The notes under the pieces: generated by a model | The model's input: the letters and a program-made list of their open reading frames with translations, nothing else | Told to the model about the DNA's origin: nothing | Databases searched by the model: none | Source of the DNA: a bacterium | Lineage (GTDB): Bacteria; Eisenbacteria; RBG-16-71-46; CAIMUX01 | Direction: 5' to 3' | Length of the DNA stretch: 64,000 bases | Assembly: GCA_030431975.1 (NCBI GenBank) | Contig: JAUIHP010000002.1 | Span: 124,001-188,000, forward strand | Translations under genes and position numbers: made by a program | Shown: positions 7,587 through 16,613 of the stretch, piece by piece | Layout: every line of letters begins with the position of its first letter | How positions within the stretch are numbered: position 1 is the stretch's first letter

Positions 7587-10500
7587 GCTTCCACTGTGGT
7601 GAACGTGGCCCGATAGCGGTCAATCTCCGGGGTACAGGGATCCTGGTCGAACGGCCGGCCGTTGGTATCGACCAGGCCCTCGAGGACGTCGATGGTGTAG
7701 AAACGGTCCGGCGTCAGAGCCTGGCCCAGTTCGAGGATGACCTGCGAGTCCGACTCCCCGAAGCGGATGTCGGACAGGTCCACGGGAATGAGCCCGCCGA
7801 GGCGGAGCCGGAAGTAGTCGGTGCTGAGGGTGCTGTCCGGAATGGCGCGTGTCAGGTCGATGACGACCTCCGTCAACAAAGTGTCGACGTTCGAGGCTCC
7901 ATTTGCGGGTTCTGACCCAAGCACGCCGAGGGCGCAGAACGAGACACCGGAGGTGTCCGCACTCCAAAGCGTGTCATCGTCCCTGGCCATGAGAATGACC
8001 CGGTAGGACTCGTTGCAATCCTCCGCGTCCATGAGGCCGTCCCCGTCGTTGTCGATCCCGTCGCAACCGGCAAAGTCGAGGCAGGGATAGCCGTGGGACT
8101 GGACGTAATCGGCCGGCTCCGGGTTCTCGATGAACGTCTCGGTGCCATCTCCCCACTGGAACCAGAGGGTTTCGATGACCCCGTCCGGATCCACCGTTCC
8201 CGAGGCATCGAACGTGACCCAGGTCGTGTCCGCGCAAACCGAAGGGCCGAGCTCCACATCGGGAAAGTCGCCGACCAGGAAGGAAGACTCGAACGACTCG
8301 TTGTCCGGAGTGTCCGGATCCTGATCGAGCGGATTGCCGGCCAGGTCCTGCAGGAAGAAGTCTGCGCGCACGCGGTACTCGAAGCCGGGTTGCAACGGAC
8401 TCGTCGGGGTAAAGAAGAACGTTCGGGCCTCATCGTCCCAGGTGATCTCGCCATCCCCCGGATATTCGAGACTGCCCTCGACGCGGGAAACCGAGAAGTG
8501 AAGGTCGTTGAACGTGGACGTCATCATCGGTTCGTTGAACCCGAGACTGATGACGACCTCCGGCACGACGCCCTCGGCGCCGTTCTCCGGGAACACGCTC
8601 ACGACCATCGGCGGCATTGTGTCGTCCGCCGTCACGAACTCCCGGACGTAGGAGTCCACTTCGCCCGTCTCGGGGATCTGGTCGAAAACGTTGCCGAAGA
8701 GGTCCGTGACCCCGTCTAGCTCCATCCGGTAGTCGGTCGAAGGCAGCAGCAACACATCCGGGTTGACGAGAAGCGTCTCGGGAGCGACCCAGCTCGTACT
8801 CACGGACACTTCTTCTCCGCCGATCTCGAACAGACGCAGATCCCCGGCCTCCAACGAGCCCGGGTCGATCGCCTCGCTGAACACGATCCGCGGCTGCGTG
8901 TCCTGTGGAACCGGCTCGTCCTCGAAGACCGTGTTCAGGACCGTCGGCGGGACGTTCTCGTCTCGCACCGTGAACTGCGACACGTAGGAGTCCAGCTCAT
9001 CGGTGTCGGGAATCTGATCGAAGGGATTGCCCAGAGTGTCCGTCAGCACCGAGTCGACGACCACCCGGTACAAGGTCGAGGTCAGGAGGGGCTCCGCCGG
9101 CTCGAGACGCACTTCTGCCGGAGATGTTCGTGTACGTCCGCTCAGCGCGACTTCGACATCGTCGCCGCGGAAGAGGCGAACACCGCCGAGACTCGCATCT
9201 GCCACAGCTTCGTCGAGCACGACGGTGGGTTGCACCTCCGGCTCGACGTCGACGGCGCCGTCTTCCGGGGACACCGAAACGACGGCGGGTCCGACGCGGT
9301 CCCTTTCCGTCCGGAAGCTCGACTGGAACGGTTCGAGCTCCGACGTCGACCGGTTCTGGTCCAACGGATTCCCCCATCGGTCGGTGGCCGTGGTCGCGAC
9401 TTGCAGAAGGAAGACCCGGTCCTGCTCCAGGACCGCGTTCGGAGTGAAGGTCGCGCGCGCGCTGTCTGCAGCCACCACGACCATTCCATCGACCGGAAGA
9501 GCCATCTCATCGCGTAGGGTGATCGCTCCCGGGATGGACGCCGGATTCATCGCTTCGTCGAAAAGCACTTCGATCGAGGTCGCAGCGGACACGTCCTCTT
9601 CGCCGTCGGCGGGACTGACGGCGACGACCGAAGGCGAAACACGCTCGTGGTCGATGGTGAACGTGCTCTTCCATCCCTGCCGTTTCGGCAGGTCGGGATC
9701 CTGATCGAGACGGACGTCGAAGTCGTCGACGACCCAAGTCGTGATTTCGACCTCGTACGTGCGCAAAAGAGTGAAAGCTTCCACTGGAGTGAAGGTGGCG
9801 CCCTGTCGATCCGGGTCGACATCCAGACGGCCAATCAGCGGATCGCCACCCAAGGGTCGTACCAGGAACGTCTCGACGTTGACCGAACTCGGAAGGACTT
9901 CCTTCGTGAACCGGACCTGCACGATCGATTCCGGATCCACGCCGGTCGCATCCGGCGCAGGCTCGACACTCGCCACCTGTGGGGGAATCGAATCCGGCCG
10001 AGTCGTGAAGATGCTTTGGAAAGCCTGTCGTCCGATCAGATTGAGGTTCTGATCGAGAACACTCCCCTCCACCGTGCGCACGCCTTCGTTGAGGCGGACG
10101 GTGTACTCGGTGAAGACATCGAGATCCTCGACGGGATCCAGAGTGAGTGTCCGTCCGTTGCCGGAAAGCAAACGCAGCACCGAGATGGGCTCACCACCCG
10201 CCAGGAGTTGAGCCGAGCCTTCGGTCACACTCGTCGGATCCGCCGCGAGATTGAACTCGATGGCAATTTCTGCGGTGGGTTCGACCCGGCCTTCGTTGTT
10301 GCGGGGCGTGACGCCGACGACCTGTAGGTTCTCCTCCGCGCGAAACTTGGAGAACCAACGCTGGAATCCCGGAGTGTCCGGGTCCTGATCGAGAGGGATA
10401 CCCTCGGCATCGAGGATCCCTGTCGTCAACTCCAACTCGTATTCTGTTCCCTGTTCGAATCGGCTGGCCGGCACAAAGGTGAACACCCGATTGCCCGGCT

Positions 10501-12061
10501 GCACGGTGATGACTCCGTTGATGCTGGCCCCCACCGGCAGCTTGCGCACACGGAACGTGGTTTGGCTGACGACGGTCGAAGGATTCATCTCCCGATCAAA
10601 CGTCACGACGACATTGTCGAAGGTCGGATGGTTCCGCTCGTCAGGTGCGGGAACGGCATCGACGATCCGTGCGCCAGCCGGCTGGTCTTCCGTCCGGAAG
10701 GAAGACGTGAAAGGTTCGAAGATCGGGATCTCCGTCAGGGGATCCTGGTCGAGCGGTTCCCCGAACAAGTCCAGTACGTCTGTCGTGACTTCGACGGCAT
10801 AGTTGGTCTCGTAGCCGAGGGGCACGGTTGGAACCAAGGTCAGGGTTGCGGTCTGCGCGTCGAAACTCCGGGTCACGGCCACATCGGAGCCGGTCTCCGT
10901 CTCGAGCACGACCGACTCGTTCGTCACCGTGCTTTCGTCGATCTCCCGATTGAACCGGATCTGGACTTCTGAGCCGATCGGGACCGATGCTTCCCCGGAT
11001 TCGGGATCCACCGACAAGACGAGGAGAGGGTCGTAGTCCTGGACCGCAAACTCGAACGCGTAGCCCTGAAGTCCCGGCTCCTCGGCGTCCTGATCGAAGG
11101 GGCGGCCCAGAACATCTTCCACCCCAGGATCGATCTCGACACGGTACCGGCGGCCCCGGCGGAGCGGCGCCTCGGGCTCGAGCGTCAGGAGCGTGGCGTC
11201 GCCGCGTCTGTCGATAGCGACGGGATCTTCCAACGGCAGCTCGAGCAGGCGGACGGTCTCGTCCGACAAAGTCGGCCAGTTCATGTTCCGGTCGAACTCG
11301 ATACGGGGTTGAACCGTGTCACCAACGGCGGAGGCCTCGTCGGGCGGTTCGGTCGACACGATGAACGGCAGGTCGCGAACGTCCTCGGCAAGAAAGGCCC
11401 TCGGTTCGCTGTGGCGCGACCAACCCCGAACCAACTCGGCCCGCACTCTGTAGATCAACGGTTCGCCACCGGCCGCGAAGGACCGCTCCCTTCCCCCGCG
11501 TAGCTGAAACGTAAAGGAGGTATCGGCGCTGCTGTAGGTTTGGCTTTCCTCCCCGATTTCTTCCAGGACTTCGTAGCCCAACGCACCGGGGATCGGAGTC
11601 CACGACACCTCGTAGTCGAGGTCGCCGGGCATGGCCGTAATCGGATGTAACGCGGGAACGGTGTTGGTCAGCGCCACCTCGACCCGACTGGTACGAGCCG
11701 CGCGAACCTCGACACCGTCTACCTCTCCCAGGGCCGTCAGTCCGCGGGCTCTCTCCCCCTGCGAATCGATCCACAAAGCGACGCTGAGATCGTCCGTTTC
11801 TTCGAGCCGAAGGTCGAACTCAAGATCATCGTCGACGAGTAAGGGTCGACGCTCGCGAATCCGAAGCTCCGGTCCCTCGACGAGAAGATGCAACGAATCC
11901 AGCAGTCCCGGGAACGGAGCACGCTCATCGACACGCCAGGTCAGATCCACGTCGCCGGCGCCGTTTCGACCGGCGTCCTCGCTGCACTGCATCGTCGACA
12001 GTGCGAGGAGCATCAGCCCCCCGATCACTATCAGGCGCCTCATTGCCATCAAGCGCCTCAT
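7565..12061 (-). CDS. Giant surface protein with about ten Ig-like (Big_5) repeats and a PKD domain
   Basis: 1,498 aa. After a hydrophobic leader (RRLIVIGGLMLLALSTMQC, a weak lipobox) comes a fibronectin-III-like domain, then about nine SbsA/Big_5-type Ig repeats. Each starts with P-DG/E--V and a strand like IEFDR-MN and ends in a conserved LDQDP-T...FTS-F motif. A PKD-like domain (FDASGTVDPDG, FQWGDGT) then follows, interrupted by a calcium-loop-like insert (GIDNDGDGLMDAEDC), and a tenth Ig repeat closes the protein. The ATG at 12061 overlaps the upstream stop as ATGA and has AGGA nine bases upstream; in-frame ATGs further up fit less well. Probably an extended adhesin or scaffold outside the cell. 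It is the last gene of a four-gene coupled operon. Confidence 0.85.
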   Translation of the reverse strand: MRRLMAMRRLIVIGGLMLLALSTMQCSEDAGRNGAGDVDLTWRVDERAPFPGLLDSLHLLVEGPELRIRERRPLLVDDDLEFDLRLEETDDLSVALWIDSQGERARGLTALGEVDGVEVRAARTSRVEVALTNTVPALHPITAMPGDLDYEVSWTPIPGALGYEVLEEIGEESQTYSSADTSFTFQLRGGRERSFAAGGEPLIYRVRAELVRGWSRHSEPRAFLAEDVRDLPFIVSTEPPDEASAVGDTVQPRIEFDRNMNWPTLSDETVRLLELPLEDPVAIDRRGDATLLTLEPEAPLRRGRRYRVEIDPGVEDVLGRPFDQDAEEPGLQGYAFEFAVQDYDPLLVLSVDPESGEASVPIGSEVQIRFNREIDESTVTNESVVLETETGSDVAVTRSFDAQTATLTLVPTVPLGYETNYAVEVTTDVLDLFGEPLDQDPLTEIPIFEPFTSSFRTEDQPAGARIVDAVPAPDERNHPTFDNVVVTFDREMNPSTVVSQTTFRVRKLPVGASINGVITVQPGNRVFTFVPASRFEQGTEYELELTTGILDAEGIPLDQDPDTPGFQRWFSKFRAEENLQVVGVTPRNNEGRVEPTAEIAIEFNLAADPTSVTEGSAQLLAGGEPISVLRLLSGNGRTLTLDPVEDLDVFTEYTVRLNEGVRTVEGSVLDQNLNLIGRQAFQSIFTTRPDSIPPQVASVEPAPDATGVDPESIVQVRFTKEVLPSSVNVETFLVRPLGGDPLIGRLDVDPDRQGATFTPVEAFTLLRTYEVEITTWVVDDFDVRLDQDPDLPKRQGWKSTFTIDHERVSPSVVAVSPADGEEDVSAATSIEVLFDEAMNPASIPGAITLRDEMALPVDGMVVVAADSARATFTPNAVLEQDRVFLLQVATTATDRWGNPLDQNRSTSELEPFQSSFRTERDRVGPAVVSVSPEDGAVDVEPEVQPTVVLDEAVADASLGGVRLFRGDDVEVALSGRTRTSPAEVRLEPAEPLLTSTLYRVVVDSVLTDTLGNPFDQIPDTDELDSYVSQFTVRDENVPPTVLNTVFEDEPVPQDTQPRIVFSEAIDPGSLEAGDLRLFEIGGEEVSVSTSWVAPETLLVNPDVLLLPSTDYRMELDGVTDLFGNVFDQIPETGEVDSYVREFVTADDTMPPMVVSVFPENGAEGVVPEVVISLGFNEPMMTSTFNDLHFSVSRVEGSLEYPGDGEITWDDEARTFFFTPTSPLQPGFEYRVRADFFLQDLAGNPLDQDPDTPDNESFESSFLVGDFPDVELGPSVCADTTWVTFDASGTVDPDGVIETLWFQWGDGTETFIENPEPADYVQSHGYPCLDFAGCDGIDNDGDGLMDAEDCNESYRVILMARDDDTLWSADTSGVSFCALGVLGSEPANGASNVDTLLTEVVIDLTRAIPDSTLSTDYFRLRLGGLIPVDLSDIRFGESDSQVILELGQALTPDRFYTIDVLEGLVDTNGRPFDQDPCTPEIDRYRATFTTVEAPPRPQE

Positions 12062-13173
12062 CGGGTCCATTCCTGCGACCACGATGCAGAGAGCCCGAAT
12101 CCGGAAATGTCTCGCCCTTCCCGCACCTGTCCGGCGGAGTACTCAACACCCACAGAAACGTCGCTGGCGCCGACACTCCAACCGATCCCGGCTGAAGGCG
12201 TGATCCAGTCGGAACGCCCGAGGGCGGACGAAAAGCCACGGTGATGGGTGCCACCGAGTCCGACCCTCCAGCTCCAAATGTCTTCCACGGCCCATCCCAG
12301 CTGCCAACGGAAACGGTTCCCTCCGCGAACGAAACCGGGCTCGAGAAGAAGATCCGGGTCGACGCTTCCCGCAGAGACGAAGAGCATTTCCAGGCCGACG
12401 GAAAGATCGCCTGTGGCCAGAGCCAGCCGCGCGTCGGAACCCACGCCGACCTCGGAGCCGAGATCGAAAGCCGGTGATCCGCCCACATCCTCGCTGCGAC
12501 CGGACTGCCACCAGACCTGGTGATGGAAGAGGGCCAGAGAGGTGGCCTGATCCAGTCCGAACGCGAGTCCCGCCGCCATCCCCCCGGACGCGTCGAGGCC
12601 GTCGTCGCGAAGATCGTAGGCGCCGGAACTTGCGACGTGGGCCCCGGCCACGCCGATCAGTCCTCTCTGTTCGAAGACAACGCCCTGGGCCGCGGCATGG
12701 AAACGGTGTCCCGTTCCCAAATAGCTTGCGGGCAGGTTGAGGACCGGCTCGGCGACGCGCGAAAGGACGCGCGTTTCGTCCAGTTCATACGGTCCCTGTT
12801 CCAGGATCCAGTCGGCACCGACCTCGAAGCGGAAACGGTTGTCCCAGGCAAAGCGGGACGCGCCGATGCCGAAACGGGAGAGCCCGGAAAGTTCGTGGGT
12901 GCCTGCGTCGTCCGACACTTCCGACTTTGCGAAGTCGAGGGAAAGGTCGAACTGCCACGGCTCGAAGTCTGCTTCCGCACGGATGGGGATAACGGTCTGG
13001 TCGACGCCGACCTCTTCGATATAGGTTTCGTAGGTCCACGACCGGACGATGGCGCCGGCTTCGGTTCGAATTTGCGCGGACGCGGAACCGACCGTTCCTC
13101 CGACCGTCGCCCCGGCGGTCGCAAGGGTGGCCGCGCCGACCACGAATGCCCGGATGGGACCCGGCGCGCTCAT
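12058..13173 (-). CDS. Predicted outer-membrane beta-barrel protein
   Basis: 371 aa with a signal peptide of about 33 residues (VVGAATLATAG...GSASAQ). The rest is many short alternating strands with Gly/aromatic girdles (WQFDLSLDF, FRFEVGADW, LALFHHQVWW, FRWQLGWAV) and ends in a strand rich in Trp (LSASWSQEW), as expected of a 12-16-strand porin-like barrel. No specific family is recognised. Start and stop overlap both neighbours by four bases (ATGA), so it is co-translated with the TolB-like protein upstream and the Ig-repeat protein downstream. It may anchor or export the latter. Confidence 0.65.
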   Translation of the reverse strand: MSAPGPIRAFVVGAATLATAGATVGGTVGSASAQIRTEAGAIVRSWTYETYIEEVGVDQTVIPIRAEADFEPWQFDLSLDFAKSEVSDDAGTHELSGLSRFGIGASRFAWDNRFRFEVGADWILEQGPYELDETRVLSRVAEPVLNLPASYLGTGHRFHAAAQGVVFEQRGLIGVAGAHVASSGAYDLRDDGLDASGGMAAGLAFGLDQATSLALFHHQVWWQSGRSEDVGGSPAFDLGSEVGVGSDARLALATGDLSVGLEMLFVSAGSVDPDLLLEPGFVRGGNRFRWQLGWAVEDIWSWRVGLGGTHHRGFSSALGRSDWITPSAGIGWSVGASDVSVGVEYSAGQVREGRDISGFGLSASWSQEWTR

Positions 13174-14570
13174 TGCTCGACGCCCCGGATGATCAAACGT
13201 CCCCTCGACCCGACAGCCTGCGTTGCATTGCGCGCACCGAAACCCGGAGACGCCAGTCCCTGACGAAGCCTGAGAAGAGACGCCTTGGGATCGAGGGTCG
13301 GCGTCCGCAGCCAGGACTGCAACCAGTCGGCCTCCAACTGCTCGCGACCGGTTCGGTCCTGCGTCGCATGAAGGAGGGAAAGCATCGGCCAGTCCAGGAC
13401 CTGGGTTGGCATCTCGTCCCAGGTCTTCGAATCGATACGACCGAGTCCGCGGTCATAGAGCAGCCGGGTCCGGGCCGCCGCGTTCCAACTACCCAGCCCC
13501 AACTCCGGAACACGGGAGGACCAGGGACTGAGCCGGCCTCGTCCCACGGCGACGATCTCGGACGCCGCGCGGGCGGCCGCGGCCGAGGTTCGGTTGAGGG
13601 GAAAGTCGAACTCGATCGGGCGGTCGTGAACCGGAAGGCCCCGCGCGTCGACCAGACTCATCTGAATCGAGACCTGCGACTCGTCGATCCGGTAGGTGCC
13701 CCGAAGCGCGCGCTTTGCGCCCAGTCGCGACAACAACTCGGGTACGCCGTCCGGGGTCAGCGGAGGAGGAGGAGTCGCCATCCACTCGCGGACCACGTTC
13801 TCCAGACGACGAAGTGTGGCCAGGTCCGCCTGACCGCTCTCATACAGTCCCTGATTGCGCTGAAAGAAGACGATGGCCTGGGCCGGTTCGGTGATGTCCG
13901 ATCCACCGACCGCTTCCGGCAGGAGGCGCAGCCGGCCGGACAACCCGACCGTTGTGTTGATCGGCTGCGCTCCGACGCTGCGCGGAAGACGAACGCCGTC
14001 CCTTCCGTCGACGGTATCGAGAGCGAGGAGCGTCGACGCCATCGATGCCGGACAAACGGAACTGCCTTTGAGGTAGTCGTAGAGAAGGTAGGACCAGGCC
14101 AGGCCGTAGAACTCTCCTCCAGTCGTCGCACCGAGTGGCTCCAACGGCAGCAGAACCAGTCCAGCCGGTCCCCCCGTCGCCTCGGTCGATCCTTGCCGCC
14201 ACCGCTGGTACTGGGCGTCGGCCCTGGTCCGTTCGAATTCGCGGCGACGCAGGACGGAAAGAACGCCGACATCATCGTCCCCGCCGGCGGCCTCGACTTC
14301 GTGGAAACGACAGCGCGCCCTTTCGACCCGACCCTGCTCGGCTTCGGCCCATGCCGCCATGTACCCGGCTCCGAGATCGGACAGGTCTTTGACCAGCAGA
14401 CTGTCGAAGACGGCCTGCGCCCGGGACCATTCCTTCAAGCGAAGAAGATCGACGCCGGCCTGACGCGGGTCCACGTCCCGGGCCACGGCGGAAGTCACGA
14501 TCGAAACGAGCGCGATCAGGGAAGCCGCGATGACGACAGAAAGCTTCGATCTGGGAGCGCGCCCTCTCAC
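13170..14570 (-). CDS. Secreted TPR-like plus TolB/CsgG-like domain protein
   Basis: 466 aa with a signal peptide (LSVVIAASLIALVSIVTSAVA). A short helical TPR-like repeat follows (LLRLKEWSRAQAVFDSLL, GYMAAWAEAEQGRVERA). The middle resembles the TolB-N/CsgG/FlgO fold: LVLLPLEPLG, then ...YGLAWSYLLYDYLK, then LGAKRALRGTYRIDESQVSIQMSL and VDARG. The last 100 residues are helical and unassigned. The GTG start overlaps the upstream stop (GTGA), and the stop overlaps the barrel gene start (ATGA). Such domains often act as periplasmic or outer-membrane assembly subunits; the role here is inferred from the fold and neighbours only. Confidence 0.55.
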   Translation of the reverse strand: MRGRAPRSKLSVVIAASLIALVSIVTSAVARDVDPRQAGVDLLRLKEWSRAQAVFDSLLVKDLSDLGAGYMAAWAEAEQGRVERARCRFHEVEAAGGDDDVGVLSVLRRREFERTRADAQYQRWRQGSTEATGGPAGLVLLPLEPLGATTGGEFYGLAWSYLLYDYLKGSSVCPASMASTLLALDTVDGRDGVRLPRSVGAQPINTTVGLSGRLRLLPEAVGGSDITEPAQAIVFFQRNQGLYESGQADLATLRRLENVVREWMATPPPPLTPDGVPELLSRLGAKRALRGTYRIDESQVSIQMSLVDARGLPVHDRPIEFDFPLNRTSAAAARAASEIVAVGRGRLSPWSSRVPELGLGSWNAAARTRLLYDRGLGRIDSKTWDEMPTQVLDWPMLSLLHATQDRTGREQLEADWLQSWLRTPTLDPKASLLRLRQGLASPGFGARNATQAVGSRGRLIIRGVEQ

Positions 14571-15310
14571 TGGGCTCCGCCGGCAACGGGGACGCTGCGG
14601 GCGGCCCGCGTCCGATCGAGCATCTCGCTCGTCCAGGTCGCCAAGTCGAGAGCCAAGTCACTCCGGGAGAGGAGTTCGCTCCATTTGGCTCCCGAGAGAT
14701 CGAAAAGCCAGAGTGCGCCGCGATCTTCCGAGTCGAGATACAAATCGCGGCCGTACTCGACGGCCGTGACTTCGGTCTCATCGATCAGGACGAGGGCCGG
14801 AGTCGAACGAGTCGGCGCGAGCGGTGCGCGGGGATCGATCAGGATCGAAGCTCCGGCTCCTCTTTCTTCGGCGACCCGAAGTGCCACCGATGCGGTCGGG
14901 CCGACGCCGACGACGGCGATTTCTGCACCGACACCGAGTTCATTCTGCAGCGCCGAGAATCCGGACCGGGCCCAGGACAACATCGCATCGGGCGAAGTCT
15001 GTTCCGGCAGGACCAGAACCGTCATCCCTTCGTCGAACCACTCCGCGACAAGGACAGTTCCGACGTCCGCACTTCCGCTAAGGAAGACGACTCCTTCAGC
15101 AGCCCCGAAGGGCTGCCGATAGAGAAGAGCGTCAGGGTGGGTTCCCAGCTCAAACGGGACCGCCGACACCGTCGCCCCGACGTGGCTCGCTTCGGCCTTC
15201 GGACTCGCGGGAACGGAAAGATCCACCGGTTCTTCCGCCGTCGAAATCGAAGGGAACGAGATCGCAACGGAGACGGTACATAGGACTAGGAAGCTCCAAA
15301 CACGCCGCAC
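14567..15310 (-). CDS. Secreted alpha/beta-hydrolase-like protein lacking the nucleophile
   Basis: About 247 aa with a signal peptide (MRRVWSFLVLCTVSVAISFP). Strand-turn-helix pattern VVFLSGSADVG, MTVLVLPEQ, IAVVGVGPTASVALRVAEE, ASILIDPRAP and PALVLIDE resembles a dienelactone-hydrolase-type alpha/beta fold. At the nucleophile elbow the usual G-x-S-x-G is GVGPT, so hydrolysis is unlikely. The GTG at 15310 is chosen because AAGGA stands ten bases upstream and the signal peptide follows; a TTG at 15361 is in frame but has no such support. It is the first gene of the coupled envelope operon. Confidence 0.5.
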   Translation of the reverse strand: MRRVWSFLVLCTVSVAISFPSISTAEEPVDLSVPASPKAEASHVGATVSAVPFELGTHPDALLYRQPFGAAEGVVFLSGSADVGTVLVAEWFDEGMTVLVLPEQTSPDAMLSWARSGFSALQNELGVGAEIAVVGVGPTASVALRVAEERGAGASILIDPRAPLAPTRSTPALVLIDETEVTAVEYGRDLYLDSEDRGALWLFDLSGAKWSELLSRSDLALDLATWTSEMLDRTRAARSVPVAGGAQ

Positions 15311-15393
15311 GATCTCTGATTCCTTGTGTGGGACGTCGGTGTGATAGGCTGGGCGAATCAACGGCGGTTCTCCTCCGTCGCTAGGACAGGCAA

Positions 15394-15726
15394 ATGATGG
15401 AATCCGAAGACACGCGCAGCCAAGACCTTCTCGGCTACGACGAGCAGACGGAAACCTGGTTCATCGATACCAAGGAATCCGGTCGTCTCGTCCTGTCCCG
15501 TCCATCCCTCGAGCGGCTTGTCGGACTTTACAATCGCATCCACAAAGGCCGTCCCCTGCAGCTCATGGAGCAAAGGGAAATGCGCCGTATCGAAGAGTCG
15601 CGCAAGCGCCACTCCGAAACGCTTCGCGATCTTCATCTGCTCCAACACCGTCGCTCCCAGCGGAAACCCATCGGGTTGGCCAAGCGGGTCTGGCGACGGG
15701 TCATCTCGATCCTCCGTCATCGTTGA
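15394..15726 (+). CDS. Small basic hypothetical protein (110 aa)
   Basis: No family recognised. The N-terminal half is acidic (MMESEDTRSQDLLGYDEQTE), with a compact segment ETWFIDTKESGRLVLSRPSLERLV. The C-terminal half is strongly basic and helical (REMRRIEESRKRHSETLRD ... RRSQRKPIG), which could bind nucleic acid or the membrane surface. AGGA lies seven bases before the ATG. It is the only plus-strand gene here, and its last 26 bases overlap the ccmD end tail to tail. Confidence 0.5.
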   Translation: MMESEDTRSQDLLGYDEQTETWFIDTKESGRLVLSRPSLERLVGLYNRIHKGRPLQLMEQREMRRIEESRKRHSETLRDLHLLQHRRSQRKPIGLAKRVWRRVISILRHR

Positions 15727-15853
15727 GGCGGGATTTGATCCGGGCGATCTCGGCTTGAACCGTTCCCAGCCGGCCTCCCATCCGAAACAGATAGAAGCCC
15801 AGGACCAGCCAGATGAGGCCGTAGGCCAGCATCAGGTACTGCATCGATGTCAC
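15701..15853 (-). CDS. ccmD: CcmD-like heme exporter accessory protein
   Basis: 50 aa: one membrane helix (LMLAYGLIWLVLGFYLF) followed by a basic/acidic coiled helix (LGTVQAEIARIKSRL). This is the size and layout of CcmD, which helps release holo-CcmE from the CcmABC complex. The GTG at 15853 overlaps the ccmC stop as GTGA and has GAGAGGA just upstream; the ATG at 15844 has none. It is the last gene of the ccm operon. CcmD has little sequence conservation, so the call relies on position and shape. Confidence 0.7.
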   Translation of the reverse strand: MTSMQYLMLAYGLIWLVLGFYLFRMGGRLGTVQAEIARIKSRLNDDGGSR

Positions 15854-16539
15854 AGCGTTCCTCTCGTTTGCAGCTCCGCTTCCGCGGAATCCAAATCGGC
15901 TTCGGCGCAAGCCAGGCTCCACCGCTTCACGATGAGGCTGAAGAGCAGCAGGGTCAGTACCAGCATCGAAACCTGAAAGGCGACTTCCATCTGCGGATCC
16001 AGACCTCCCCGTAGGACGGTCGGTTTCGGATGGTGGACGTTGAACCAGTGCGCGGAGTAGTAGACGATGGGCACGTTGAGCGCGCCCAGGATTCCAAGGA
16101 CGGCAGCGAACCGCGGTAGTCGCGGGTCCCCCGCAAGATACGTCCTCAGGAAGAGATACGAAGCGAAGATCAACCAGAGCATCAAGGTGCTGGTCAGCCG
16201 CGCGTCCCAGGTCCACCACACGCCCCAGGCCGCCTTGGCCCAGACCGGGCCGGTCAGAAGAACCAGTGTGCAGTAGAGGAAGCCGACCTCGACCGCCGCA
16301 TGGGAGACCCGGTCCCACGAACCGTCCCGCCGGACGAGATAGCCGACCGAGCCGATGAGAACGACGCCAAACGCCAGGAAAGAGCCCAGCGCGAAGGGGA
16401 CGTGGAAGTAGAAGATTCGTTGGACGTCACCCATCGTGGCTTCTCTGGGGGCGTAGACGAACGCCATGTAGAGCGCGAAGATTACGCCCGGCAGGACAAG
16501 AATGTCCGCGACGCGGGCCAGGGTGAGCAGCTTGTTCAT
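15850..16539 (-). CDS. ccmC: Heme exporter/transfer protein CcmC
   Basis: About 229 aa, six membrane segments. The tryptophan-rich heme-handling motif WGVWWTWDARLTS lies near residue 110, flanked by conserved His residues (IFYFHVP before it, YYSAHWFNVHHP after it), which ligate heme in the periplasm. It loads heme onto CcmE. The ATG at 16539 is preceded by GAGGG; a longer reading frame upstream lacks a membrane-like start. The gap to ccmB is 74 bases. Confidence 0.93.
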   Translation of the reverse strand: MNKLLTLARVADILVLPGVIFALYMAFVYAPREATMGDVQRIFYFHVPFALGSFLAFGVVLIGSVGYLVRRDGSWDRVSHAAVEVGFLYCTLVLLTGPVWAKAAWGVWWTWDARLTSTLMLWLIFASYLFLRTYLAGDPRLPRFAAVLGILGALNVPIVYYSAHWFNVHHPKPTVLRGGLDPQMEVAFQVSMLVLTLLLFSLIVKRWSLACAEADLDSAEAELQTRGTL

Positions 16540-16613
16540 CTTCCCTCTTCCAAGTTCCCTTCGGTCCCGGTGGAGTCCCTCCACGCCCGTTCATTCCACG
16601 CGCGCGCCGGGAT

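Noticed and set aside
11950-12061. Classical lipoprotein signal on the giant Ig protein
   Set aside because: The residues before Cys are S-T-M-Q, which does not fit a normal lipobox. It is described only as a weak lipobox.
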